64,000 nucleotides of DNA from Channallabes apus (lineage: Eukaryota > Chordata > Actinopteri > Siluriformes > Clariidae): contig CM060118.1 of assembly GCA_030522415.1 (NCBI GenBank), forward strand, positions 23,167,651-23,231,650. The letters are read 5' to 3'. The position numbers and the translations under genes were made by a program. A model generated the notes under the pieces. That model was not told where the DNA came from. It worked only from the letters and a program-made list of their open reading frames with translations, and searched no databases. This document shows positions 47,116-58,391 of the stretch, one piece after another; the first letter of the stretch is position 1; every line of letters begins with the position of its first letter.

Positions 47116-47604
47116 ATGTCCCCCCAACCACAGGTGACAACGAATTTCAAGGAGTTCCTCAAGAGCTTTCTTGGGATTGTACGAATTCTTCAGATTCTCC
47201 TGGGAGCTGGACTTTGGGTTACTGTCGCAACCAGCAAGTATGAGGGCTCTGTTCACTATGTCCTCTTTGTGGCTGTGTTCTTCTGGCTGCTCACACTCGC
47301 CCTCTTCTTTATCACTTTGCTGAACAAGCAGGACCTGGTCCCCATCCTAGGAGGAGAGCGGTGGTTGTTAACCAACATGATACATGACATTGCTGCTACG
47401 TTGCTTTATTGTTCTGCAATCGGCATCATGATCTACAAAACGGTAAAGAACTCCTACTGCAATTTGCCACATTACAAGCACCCATGCCTGTACATCGTCT
47501 ACCTCACTGGCTCTGTGTTTGCCTGCCTGACTGCTGGCGTCTACCTTATCTCAGCCGTATATGGATCCTGCAGAAAGTGCCGGGGTGAACAGACTGTGGT
47601 GTAA
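47116..47604 (+). CDS. marveld1: marveld1: MARVEL domain-containing protein 1
   Basis: A small four-pass membrane protein of the MARVEL family, reported in mammals to associate with membranes and the nucleus and to affect adhesion and nonsense-mediated decay. The frame from ATG 47,116 gives 162 residues, against about 173 in human. Segments: a short polar N-terminus (MSPQPQVTTNFKEF), TM1 around GIVRILQILLGAGLWVTVA, TM2 around YVLFVAVFFWLLTLALFFI, TM3 around MIHDIAATLLYCSAIGIMI, TM4 around CLYIVYLTGSVFACLTAGVY, then a Cys-rich tail (YGSCRKCRGEQTVV). Family landmarks ATSKYEG, HD in TM3, NSYCNL and YLISAVYG are conserved. The ATG has G at -3. An N-terminal extension from 47,051 through an upstream exon cannot be excluded, because the frame is open there with an acceptor-like CAG. 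Confidence 0.92.
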   Translation: MSPQPQVTTNFKEFLKSFLGIVRILQILLGAGLWVTVATSKYEGSVHYVLFVAVFFWLLTLALFFITLLNKQDLVPILGGERWLLTNMIHDIAATLLYCSAIGIMIYKTVKNSYCNLPHYKHPCLYIVYLTGSVFACLTAGVYLISAVYGSCRKCRGEQTVV

Positions 47605-49945
47605 AAAACTAACATAGGACACATGAGGGATGGGGGAGGGACACTTTTCATTCTCGCTAAGTGCCCTGAGAGGGGGAAAAACAGCTCTTCTCCAGGTTGC
47701 ACACAGCTGGCTTATGGAAAAAAAAAGATCTTTCATTTTCCCTTAAAGCAGAGGGTTTGATCCCCTTGTCTCAGGCTTCCAGGTTGGTTGATTGTGTATA
47801 AAGTAATTTAAAATCATGTATACCTTCAACAGCCACCAAAATATGTATTTTATTTTATGTTTGTATGTTTCTATCTATTCAACAAGTTATGCAACAGAGT
47901 TCTATGTCTTCTATTACATTTCCTGTTACAATGACAAACCAACAAGCAGTCTGATATGCCAAGTCTCTTACATTTTCATAAATGTTTCAAATGTTTTATA
48001 ATGTCATTAAGCCATGTATTTTTGCGACTGAACGTGCATTAGATGATTGCAGAATAATTTCATGCCCAGAATGTTACTGGCAATATCCTTCGCTTCTCAT
48101 GCACAAAGCAACAATGCAATGTAAAATGTCCATTTACAAGTATTTATATTTCTCACAAAACAATTGTCAGTCTGAACAAATAATGAATTAAAAAGTTAAT
48201 GATCACCTGAAAATCCTCTGTCAGTAGTGGGGGTGATTTGGCAGTCTCGGACGTCCTAGTCAAGTAAGGCTAAAAGACAACAGCATTCCGCTGCAACCAG
48301 ATTCCCATGGTACACCAGATCGAGCCAATAATTCAATATTTTGGAAAAAAATGAGTTTGTTTAAACTCCATATAGTCCAGTGTTAATACATATATACTGT
48401 ATATAATTTTAATTTAAAGGTTTGCTCTGGAACAGAGTTACACTAAAGGAGAGTAGATATTGCCTCATAAGGGAACTAATGAGGAGTGTTATTGCAATCT
48501 CTAAATAATGAGGGCACTTCCAAAAAGACATTACAAAGAAATTACATCAGGACGGGCCTTATCTAAGCAGAATTTATGTCCCCTATTCAGTGAGCTTCAT
48601 TTGTTTAATTCATATTCAGTTAAATAATAAAACCTTTTTGACTTGCTTACTAGATATCATGTGAACATTTCAGTGAGATGAATATCAAAGATCTACCAAT
48701 ATAAGTTAGCATCTTAAGGTCAGCTGCTAATAGCCTAATCGCTGTCTTTCTTAGGAAAGAAGAGGCCCATGTTAAACAGGGATCCTCACTCACTCACTCT
48801 GCTGGTCAACATGGAAAGCAAACATAATTTTTCCATAAAAGCAGCAACAAGTAGCAATGTCTTATTCTCGAAGTATATATAAATTACTCTATTACTGTAT
48901 TGTTTTGTTGTATGATGTTGAACATAGGAAAGTGTCAAAATATTCCATTCTATTTTTCCTCTGCTAGTTACTATGACTCTGCTGAGCATGCCAATAAACC
49001 TCTCACTAAAATTCCAGCGAAGCGGCAAGGCTGTACAATGCAGGGTCTGTTCCACACAGAGTCAGTTATGGCTCCAAACCTCTCAGAATTCACTGCTTTT
49101 TCATGTACTATGAAAAAAAAATTCTTTCCTCTTCTTTTTGGCCAGAATTGGTCCTAATTTAACCTTGTAAGCTGCTATAGATAACAAGTAATAAAATTTT
49201 TTTAAGCCAGAATCAACTTCAGGAAAAGAGCTCTTTCAGCAGTAGTTATGTTAACTGCACAAGCATTTCCTGTACCCAGACAGCAAATACATCAGTCTCA
49301 GTGTTTTAACTTGGACAAATCCTGTATGGAACAGAACCAGCATTTGCCTTGTGTGATTCATTAAACAACAACAAAAAATCATACAGTATATTAAAATTTT
49401 TCTACAGTATATTCAGATTATACAGAACTAATAGCCGATTAGAAATCATTCTCTTCTATTACTGGGGTCATTTGATGTCTTGGAATCAATAATAAAATGA
49501 TCTAGTTGTGGTACATTGCAAGTAACTTTTAAGTGTTTCCAGTGTAAGTACTAAACCACCACATATTTGCACGTCCTAAATGAATATGAACAATGTGATC
49601 CACACAGCTATTTCACAGCTATTGTGAAATCCCAAGATGAACATCACAGCAGTGTGCATCATACATTTGCATCGTGATAGTCTACATTTCTGCAGGACAG
49701 CTGCTGATGAATAAGCCTTCACTAGTAACCCTCCACCCTGAGTAATAGTTTATCCGGCAGTGCTTCGATGAGATCAGAGCTGCACATGTGGACCCCGCCA
49801 AGGCAGCACTAACCACATGCTCCACACTGTGCTGAGATCCACATTCTTTCAAGTGATGCACCCTTGCCCACAGTACGGGATAACATACATAGAGTTTGAG
49901 AAAATGTTACGAAAACAATGAACTTCAAAGGGGGCCCAAGCACTA
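47605..49945. other. marveld1 3' UTR and intergenic DNA
   Basis: No gene recognised. The first several hundred bases are probably the marveld1 3' UTR; an AATAAA at 48,626-48,631 is one candidate end. The remainder is AT-rich without recognisable transposons or long tandem repeats. Confidence 0.35.
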
Positions 49946-49948
49946 TTC

Positions 49949-50165
49949 AATTACATTTTATTTGTATAGCGCTTTTAACAATTGTCATTGTCGCAAAGCA
50001 GCTTTACACAATCAAAATAATTATTTAAGTTTATAGAATGTGAATGAATCAAAATGATCAGATAGTCCCTGGTGAGCAAGCCGACAGTGGCAAGGAAAAA
50101 CTCTGAGATGGTAATAGGAAGAAACCTTGAGAGGAACCAGACTCAACAGGGAACCCATCCTCATC
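49949..50165 (-). repeat. L2-like LINE/SINE 3' tail, reverse orientation
   Basis: ATTTTATTTGTATAGCGC, CGCAAAGCAGCTTTACAC, GTGGCAAGGAAAAACTC and AACCTTGAGAGGAACCAGAC are the reverse complement of the tail of the LINE at 17,440-19,000 (shared CTCAAGGTTTCTTCCTATT and CCTTGCCAC motifs). Only the UTR portion is present. Confidence 0.7.
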
Positions 50166-50169
50166 TGGG

Positions 50170-50910
50170 TGAAACAGATAGCAGGAAATGATCTGTCATG
50201 TCAGAATTCCGGTCAGTATAAATGCAGAATTGACAGTCACTAGTCATGCCTTTTAATAGACTTAATGTGTTTATCTGAATGAAGACTACACTTTTTAAGC
50301 ATTCCTCACACTCCTGCTGTGTAAGTATAGAATCAATAAGGTTTAATGTTTTAATGATACCCATGTTACTGTACTATAATTCTTCAGTCATGTTTAATTT
50401 TTCACTGCTCATACTGTATTATAAAAGGACATTTTTATTTAGAAGCTTTCTGAGGAAAGAGGAAAATTACTTCCTGTTTCTTAGGTGCTATATTTCGGTT
50501 AAATATGGTAGAGGGAAGGACAATTTGTGGGTTGGACATGCTATTTATAATATTCTGGAAATATCAAGACAACTTATTTTTGCTGCCAGCCTGTAGCAGA
50601 TGGCAGAAATGTGTTATTGATTCCAGGAACAGTTTGCCAATTGTACTTTGTGTGCAAAATGCTATGAGAAAAAGAACTGAGCAAAGATCTGTATTTGCCA
50701 ACTTTGTTACACCAACATTCAGTGATTTCACCTTGTTTTTCCACACTAAACACCGCCATGGGAACTTCAAACAGATGTCTGTAATTAAGTAAACAGGGAA
50801 TCTGAATCACTAAGCCTATTTGTGGAACAAATTTAAAGTTAGACTTAAATATCCAGTTCAAAACATGTCAGAATATTTGAATAATATTTAATAAGAGTAA
50901 TTTTGGGCTA
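50170..50910. other. AT-rich DNA, no recognised feature
   Basis: Short overlapping open frames on both strands lack any known domain, and no exon with consistent splice sites stands out. Confidence 0.4.
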
Positions 50911-50913
50911 CAG

Positions 50914-51865
50914 TGTCATGAACTGTAGGTGTTGGACTGTGGGCTTAAAGGTGAGGCATAAATGCAGAGGGTAGCGAGAGCAAGTCTTTTTAATAACAAA
51001 AAGAAATAAAAACATGAACAAAGGAACTTTTTTTTTTTTTTTTTTTTTACCTTGGAGCATTTTACAAACAGAACACAAGATAATATCCAAACAGACAGGG
51101 GACTGAACATACGATGAAACTAAGCATACTCTTATACAATACAAACAAGACTAAAGTAACTAAATAAACTAAACATGCTATACATACAGGGAGACTAAAC
51201 ACACAAGACAAACTTGGCTAGGACTCCTAGCTGTTATGCAGACTAGCTGCTAAGCTAGATGGTAGATAAACAGACTAGTTGCCAGAGACCCGAGGGACGA
51301 ACAGACTAGGTGCACAGCAGACTAGGTAGAAAACAGACTAAGAACTACACAGGTTAGTGATTAAACAGGTTAGTAACTGAAACTAATATCTACAGACGAG
51401 GAGACTAGACAGACAAGCATCTAAGCAGGTTAGTTGTTCAATGGTTAGTATTTATACAGACTACGAAAAACATACAAGGAGGCTACACAAACACTGGAAA
51501 CACACCAAACCATACTTACATAAACTTCAAGACTAACACAACACTTCACCAGACAGAAACAGCTCCACAAACACAGAAACACAATGAACATGAACTTAAC
51601 CATAAACTAGAGCCTTCTTCAATTCACATATTACATAACGAAACTTAAACCAAAATGCCCACATGACACTACATATAGTAAACAATGCTCGACCCAGTTT
51701 CCCAGAATAAACAGCTATTTATAGAAGAGCTAATGAGCTACTTCGGTTCAGGTGCGCACTCATCAGCTGACCGAGGTGCCTTCTGGGAAACTGAGTCTAC
51801 GTACAAACAAAAACTACAAAACACAAGACTCCGGGCAAACAGTGCCCTCTAGAGGTAAACCCTCA

Positions 51866-51867
<2 letters not shown>
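50914..51867. mobile_element. LTR-like repeat copy A (954 bp)
   Basis: The repeat begins TGTCATGAACTG and ends AACCCTCACA, so both termini are TG...CA with short inverted ends (TGTCA / TGTGA inverted). It is collinear with copy B at 58,392-59,347. Shared blocks include TGTTGGACTGTGGGC, GAGGCATA-ATGCAGAGGG, AACATGAACAAAGGAA, an internal array of CAGACTA/GCTAGT units, and the terminal CAGTGCCCTCTAGAGG/AGTGG. A 20-base T-run is at 51,030-51,049. The 3' side abuts an ATT microsatellite, so its target duplication is obscured. Confidence 0.65.
51691..51797. repeat. Conserved stem-loop in copy A
   Basis: GACCCAGTTTCCCAGAA at 51,691-51,707 pairs with TTCTGGGAAACTGAGTC at 51,781-51,797 (16 of 17 bases), enclosing about 73 nt that hold a second, shorter inverted repeat (CTTCGGTTCAG / CTGACCGAGG). 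Confidence 0.75.
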
Positions 51868-51909
<42 letters not shown>

Positions 51910-51977
51910 CCACAATAAGCACTACTACTACAGTACTACTACTACTACTACTACTACTACTATGCTGCTACTACTAC
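51867..51977. repeat. (ATT)n and (ACT)n microsatellites
   Basis: About 13 ATT units at 51,867-51,906, then ACT units from 51,921 to 51,961 and a short extension to 51,977. Confidence 0.95.
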
Positions 51978-51979
51978 AT

Positions 51980-54270
51980 TTCTACTTACTGAAAATCAAT
52001 TACAACTAGCTCTGACCGTTTCAAACCCCCCAAAACTCCAAATATTTGAATAAGAAAGAAAGCAAAATAGGATGTGTTGTTACAGAAAAATAATCAACTT
52101 GTGTAATGCTATTAATCTAAATTTACAGCAACTATTAAATGAATGACACGTCACACTTGAAATGTTGCTAATTTCACTCTCACAGCTTGCAGCATGTTCT
52201 GTCGGTCTGGCAATCTTAAGAATTTTTCAATTATGTGTCAGGGTGCTTTCCCCTTGATGGTTTTTTTTTCACGGTCGCAAGAAAAGATAAGCTTGTTTGT
52301 TTGTCTCTCATTTCAGGACTGAAAATGTGCAGCATCTCTATCCTTGACTATTTAGTTTTAGTTCTTAGATATCTGTTTTAACAATGAGTATATGGTTGCA
52401 TTAGGGGCATTGTTCTCTGATACTATCATGCTTTTGTACCATTCTGGCATCTTCAGGATGTCAGACATGTTTATGCGGATTGTCAGATATGTTTATGCAT
52501 GATTTTTTTTTGCGGATAGGAGTAATTAATATAGTCCAGCTGAAAAGGTGACATATACAATATAATTATGAAATAAAGGTGATTGTGCAGTATGATTCTT
52601 TTAATCTCCATCTTTGAAGGTGAATTAAGGTTGAATAAGTGTTTAGAATTTGAAAATTGTTAAAGAATAATTGATAAATGTTGGGCAACAACTTGGCTGC
52701 ATTTTGCTCTTAAAGGTGTAGCAGAGATGATCAAAACAGGGTTGTGGTGGTTGTGCATTTTAACATAAAATAATCAAATTCTTAAATTGTGGTTACCCAG
52801 CATTCATGTAAATCATGAATACATTAAAGATTTTCTACTGATTTGTTTACTTTCAGAAAAAAAAGGAAATTTCAGTCCATAATTTTTGCAACAGGGGAAC
52901 ACTTTTAAAACGATCTCATCTGTCAATATGACAATATCTCTATAAATAACGGGAAAAGAATGAGGAAACTGGTTTTTCTTTGATCTTAAGAAAATGTTAT
53001 GATGCAACTTTCTCCTGAGAATGTGACTTATCTGAAATTTGCACATGCTGTAGGCTTGTGAAAACCCCCTCATCTATATTTCTTGCTTTTAAATACTTTT
53101 TACTCTACATTATATACTGTACATATTTGTAAGGAATGATTTCAAATGACGCCGCAATCATTGAATATATTCCACCATATACTGTAAGTGTGTATTATTA
53201 CTCTGCGTTTTACACTATGCGTACATTGTTGCACCCTAGATACCCATCGGAGGGCATCCAAGATCCACATTGGTGAAGAATGGCACTCTTAATACCAATC
53301 TCATGGTGGTAATGGTCATGGAGCATTTGTACACTTTCTGTAGCTGAATGTTTGAAAAGGCTGCTACTCCAAGTGTGTCAAAAATGTTATGTTATTATTA
53401 TTATTATTATTAGTAGTAGTAGTAGTAGTAGTAGTAGTGGGTAAGCAACATTAATGCAAGCTACAGGAATACTTTACAAAGTTGTAAGCCAGCGCATATA
53501 TTAACATTTTTGTTGCCAAATCTTCAGCTGAAAAAAAAAAAAAAGAAAGTAAAAAAATAACATACAAAAATTTGCATTTAAATAAATGACCTTCCTGGGC
53601 AGCCTGACTCAACATCCAACAAATGTTTTGGATAACCAGAAAGAGTGTAATGCCCAAATACCTTGGAGGATGTTGTAATGTTCAAGTTTTTTCTCAAATT
53701 AAATGCACATGCATTTTTATGTAACACTGTGATTTTTCTTTCTTTCTGTCTGTCTGCCCCCCCTCTCTTAAAAGAGTCAGCTTTGACAAGCCTAACCTTG
53801 AGCATAACTACAGAACCTTTTATGGGTATTTTAGTTAAAATATTATTTCAAAAAGGTCCATACAGTATGTGTGCCATTTAAATGTCTCAATGTTTTGGTA
53901 GAAAATGTTCTACTACAGTGTGCTCAAAGTAGATCAGCATAACATGTTCCCACATGAATATGAATTGTCCAATTACCAAAAAAAGTTTTTTTTAAATTCA
54001 GGTTTTTAATAACGTTAAAATGTGATAATGTTATTATCACTGATAATACCAGTAGTTACTACACAGTTACATTCACCATCATTATAAAACTTAATTTCTT
54101 TGTTACTTAGCCTTCTATTTCTCAGACAAAATTGATTATGTAGATTCCTGACAGCTCGACTTCCATTTCATTTCTGGTTATTTCCCAGTGTTGCATCTGT
54201 CTGCACCCTACCACTCAATTTAAATCATCGCACATGAATGAGCTGTCTAAGATAAAACCTCAAGGAAATA
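51980..54270. other. AT-rich intergenic DNA with one trinucleotide repeat
   Basis: No gene recognised. A compound (TTA)n(GTA)n repeat lies at 53,392-53,439, and an A-run at 53,530-53,542. The rest shows no readable transposon domain. Confidence 0.4.
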
Positions 54271-54279
54271 CATTCCAAA

Positions 54280-54928
54280 ATGTATTTGCCGTGAAAAAGC
54301 ATTTGCCCCTTCCTGTTGTTTTTTTTTTTTTCATCATCAAACAAAATTTAACATTACACAAATAACCAAAGCAAATATAAAGATAGTTTTTTTATTTTTA
54401 TTATTATGTCATTTATTAAGGGCAAATAAATGTCCAAACCTACCTACCCAAGTGAAAATATAATTGTGAGATGAGCCTTTGTATTATTTTTGATCAACAG
54501 TGTTTTTCACCTTGGAACTGTCCTTTGGATGCATTCTTGTCCAGTCTCTCTTATTGTTAAATCATGACTGATTAACAAAGAAATAAAGTTTTATAATGAT
54601 TGTGAATGTAACTGTGTTGTAACTATTCTACTGGTTATCGGTGATAATAACATCATCACATTATAACCTTTTTAAAAACTTGAATTAAAAACAACAACAA
54701 CTTTTTTTGGTAACTGGACAATTACCAGAAGTTATTTACAGCAGATGTTGTTCTGGTTGTTTTGTGCTCCTGGATGAGTTGTCATTGTGCTCTTGGAGCC
54801 ACTCCTGGTAAGGTTCAGCACTGTTCCAAATTTTCTCCATTTGTGGATAATGGATTACTGCAGTCCAAACTGGGGGCAGTTACTTTTTCACACAGGGACA
54901 GGTACTGTAGGTTTGGACAGCAGGTTAT
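54280..54928. mobile_element. Tc1-like fossil, rearranged
   Basis: Left end TGCCGTGAAAAAGCATTTGC with TCAAACAAAATTTAACATTA and AAATGTCCAAACCTACCT matches the inverted repeat of the Tc1 family at 32,069-33,542. Near 54,800-54,865, CACTCCTGGTAAGGTTCAGC and TTTGTGGATAATGG are its HTH-coding region in reverse. The right end, GTTACTTTTTCACACAGGGACAGG, is the repeat again. Most of the transposase is gone. Confidence 0.65.
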
Positions 54929-54934
54929 CTTTGT

Positions 54935-54937
<3 letters not shown>

Positions 54938-55013
<76 letters not shown>

Positions 55014-55038
55014 TGTATATGTACACACACACACACAT
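54938..55038. repeat. (AC)n microsatellites
   Basis: About 36 AC units at 54,938-55,010 and a further tract of about eight units at 55,023-55,038. Confidence 0.95.
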
Positions 55039-55460
55039 AGTACTGTGCAAAAGACTTAGGCACAATATTATATGTTGTACCAATTTTGTTATACTGTATA
55101 TGTTTATCATGTCTGCATAATTATGTTCAATATCTTTCAGTATTTCCATATATAACATAAAAATAAATAAATGAATAAGTAAATAAATAACATTACAGGA
55201 GAATATATGGATGGCTGTAAAGAAAGAAATATAGTACAAGACAGACCAGTTTTGGAAACAACATACCTAATGTATACAGAGATTTGTATAAAACTAGAAA
55301 GGAGCAAGTGTGAAAAGTTTCCAGAAGAACTCATATTCTCCAGCAAGCTCAGTAAAACCTAACAACTATTTTCTTATAAAACTGCACAAATCTGTGTCTA
55401 AAACTCCTGATTTTATGCAATGAGTTTTCACTTCAAATATTGACTTTATATAACTACTAT
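55039..55460 (+). mobile_element. Tc1-like remnant
   Basis: GTACTGTGCAAAAGACTTAGGCAC at the start, in pieces, is the terminal motif of another fish Tc1 family. Near 55,315-55,400 AAGTTTCCAGAAGAACTC, CCAGCAAGCTCAGTAAAACC and AAACTGCACAAATCTGTG resemble the decayed C-terminal transposase end (LQ...LPAEFLQKLCASV-type). No complete frame. Confidence 0.45.
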
Positions 55461-55464
55461 GTTA

Positions 55465-57325
55465 ATTAAGCTATACTGCAAAGTCAAGCTTGTGGTTATA
55501 CTGAAAATTGGCAAAACTGTAATTCGGCTATAGGCACAAAAACCACAGCCATGCTAATATTCCGTATAACCACAAGGTTGTTGGGGCAATATTATTTTTA
55601 CACAACACTTATTACAAACAGGTGAAATTAACATTGGTATTTCAGACACAATATAGCCTAATATTCTGTTTATTTCATGTGTTAAGGGAAATAGATCCTA
55701 AAGAAACTTCACAAATGTTTCTGTACATTGGCTCGCTTGCTCACAATGCTTTATACATTCCCTTCAAGGTACCACACGAAACTGGCTTCCATTGTTTCTT
55801 TTCATTTTTATCTGACAAGCTTTCATATTTCTATAAAAAAATATATTAATGCAGAATGTATCATTTGCCATGTCCACTGATAATTTCATACTTTTGTAGT
55901 AACCATTTCAAGCTAAGAAATGTAATGATTTTGGCACGCACCGATGAGCAGAGAGATACTTACAGTAAAACTCAATCGTTTCGGTTAGACTAGTGTTTAT
56001 TATTAGACTAGTGGAAAAAAAATAAAATCTTCTGCAGTAGTTATTTGTGTCATAACTGCATATGTTTGATTTACAAAAGTTTACTGAACCTAAGCATTCG
56101 TAAGTTTAATATTAGCTAAACTCACTTAGCTACTCTGCTACCATGTCTTGCTATTTATTACAGGCATTAATTATGTTGGAATTAGTGTGGTGATTACATT
56201 GTGGAGCAAAATGCACTATACTGTATATTGTACCCGAAAAGAATTAAGATAATAATTATATTACATTTTCCACATTCATACAGTTTCACATAATTGCTAT
56301 TTACATAATAGCTAATTACTCAAAAATCTATTCACATTTGTACGATTCAGTGCAATGTAGAAATGTAAGTACTGTACAAACCTTAATTAAGGTGACAAGA
56401 AAAGGCCATAACATTAATGTGTGCATGTACTACAATTATGCATATCTTTAGCCTTCCTCAGACAGAATTACAATTACTGAAGCTTTAAAAGTCATCATCT
56501 TAAAGTAAGTCCTGCAGCCATTAAGAACTGTAATAAACAGATAAACAGATGAGTGCTCTCTCTGTGACATAGCACTTCTTCACCTGCCTGTTGCCCCTGG
56601 CAAAACTTGCATGTTCAGTGCATGCTGGTGGGCATATGGGCCTGTGTGGGGGCCTAGGGAATCATTCATCCGACGAGATGGCTCAGGCCAGAGTTTAGCA
56701 CAAAATATCATGAGCAGATGGACATGTCTGACATTTAGCAACTAGAAAACATGGACTTTTGTGTGAGGGTGAAGAAAAAGTACACTGTTACTCGCATATT
56801 ACTAAAAATGATAATGTGAGACTTTTCTTTTTATGCGTGATTTTATTTTATGTCATATTTTTACTGGTTTCTCTAAAAAGAATTTGCAATATTTCATTAT
56901 AGGCATCCATCTATCCATCGTTCCATCCATCCATCATCTATACCAAAAATAATATCACAGAGGGACTGTTGTCTATCCCAGAAACCAGATAATTGTGGAT
57001 GGGGTACCACATGGGTACCCGTGCAATTGGAAAATGTGAGCCAGCCTAAACCCCACTGCCCTATTGTGACCACGTGTGTGTGTGCCCGCATGTAAAGAAA
57101 AAGCAAGTGTCATTAGAGAGTTTTCTTGTTGAAGATCCAGAGTCTCTTTCTGTCAGAAAGCAGTGATAGCGTTAGTATGTAAGTTCGTGCAGGCACGTTT
57201 GTGTCTCATTAGAGAGGTTCCTTGTTAAAGCAGTTTTCCGACAGAACAGTGTTTCCGTTAGTGTTCCCTTATTTAGCAAGCATGCTTCCGGAACAAATTA
57301 TGATTGCATAATAATATATGCATTA
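55465..57325. other. AT-rich intergenic DNA
   Basis: No gene or clear transposon recognised. Near 56,908-56,935 there is a (CCAT)n-type tract. At about 57,108-57,265 an imperfect tandem pair occurs. Confidence 0.4.
57108..57265. repeat. Imperfect tandem duplication
   Basis: TGTCATTAGAGAGTTTTCTT...TGTCAGAAAGCAGTG...CGTTAGTATG is followed by TCTCATTAGAGAGGTTCCTT...CCGACAGAACAGTG...CGTTAGTGTT, a diverged two-unit repeat of unknown origin. Confidence 0.5.
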
Positions 57326-57327
57326 GA

Positions 57328-57328
<1 letters not shown>

Positions 57329-57367
<39 letters not shown>
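57329..57367. repeat. (TA)n microsatellite
   Basis: About 19 TA units. Confidence 0.95.
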
Positions 57368-57370
<3 letters not shown>

Positions 57371-57564
57371 ATTTAAGCTGTGTATATAAGTTTAAATATT
57401 TTCATTAGGAGAATTGTTAAATCTGATGTCTATCTTGAAGTATTTTAAGCTGCTGAGCTATTGTTTTGCAGAGCCGGATGCAGAAATATTAGAAAGAGGG
57501 CAATGACAAATTCTGTTCCTTTGCCATTCATTAGAGCACATGCTGACATGACTGTTTGAACCTT

Positions 57565-57940
57565 CATTCATTCATTCATTTTCTATACCGCTTAATCCTG
57601 TATTAGGGTCGCGGGGACCTGGAGCCTATCCCAGGAGACTTCGGGCACTAGGCGGGGTACACCCTGGACAGGGTGCCAATCCATCGCAGGGCACACACAC
57701 ATACACACACACACACCCAATCACACACTACGGGCAATTTAGGAACGCCAATTAGCCTAACCTGCATATCTTTGGACTGTGGGAGGAAACCGGAGTACCC
57801 GGAGGAAACCCACCAAGCACGGGGAGAACATGCAAACTCCATGCACACAGAGACGGGTATCGAGCCTGGCCGGGGAATCGAACCCAGACCCTGGAGGTGC
57901 AAGGCGACAGTGCTAACCACTACACCACCGTGCCGCCCTG
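57565..57940 (-). repeat. Full-length Mermaid/Merman-like SINE
   Basis: The minus strand starts GGCGGCACGGTGGTG, has A box GTAGTGGTTAGCACTG and B box GGTTCGATTCC about 45 nt apart, then GTTTCCTCCGGGTACTCC, AATTGGCGTTCCTAAATTGC, a (GT)n tract, CACCCTGTCCAGGGTGTACC, and ends ATTAAGCGGTATAGAAAATG plus (AATG)n at 57,565-57,585. About 370 bp, apparently complete and the best preserved of the copies in this window. The open frames over it on both strands are artefacts. Confidence 0.85.
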
Positions 57941-57944
57941 TTTG

Positions 57945-58386
57945 AACCTGCTATCTTTTAATTTGTTGTGTATGCAGTTAAATAGATTATTCTATTATTT
58001 TTTTTTTTTATTAAATAAGAATTTACAGTACAAATATCAGTGTGACATTTTGCATGCCGTTACATAACTTTACATAAAGAGTGAGGTTTGCTTGAAGCAA
58101 GTTTCTGTCCATACAAAACTGAGCCTAATGCCCTCTTAGTGCAGCACAGAATAATTAACTTAAGCCAAATGAGTACAGATTTGGGGCATGCTTTGCAGAG
58201 AAGTGAGAACCTTCGTCTTAATGAAGGTTATTGACTGAGGCAATTGCTTAGAACAAAAAATTAGCTGGCAAATACAGAGTCAGCCAAAAAAATTTACACA
58301 CATTTCAGGAAAATAACTTATAAATATTTAAATACTAAATTTATTGCTATATATGTTATCTATTGATCTACACTTCTGCTTAGTTT
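57945..58386. other. AT-rich DNA, no recognised feature
   Basis: Non-coding by inspection. A T-run lies near 57,999-58,010. Confidence 0.4.
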
Positions 58387-58391
58387 GGGAT

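Noticed and set aside
54787..55239. Open frames rich in Thr-His or Val-Cys dipeptides
   Set aside because: They are translations of the (AC)n microsatellite.
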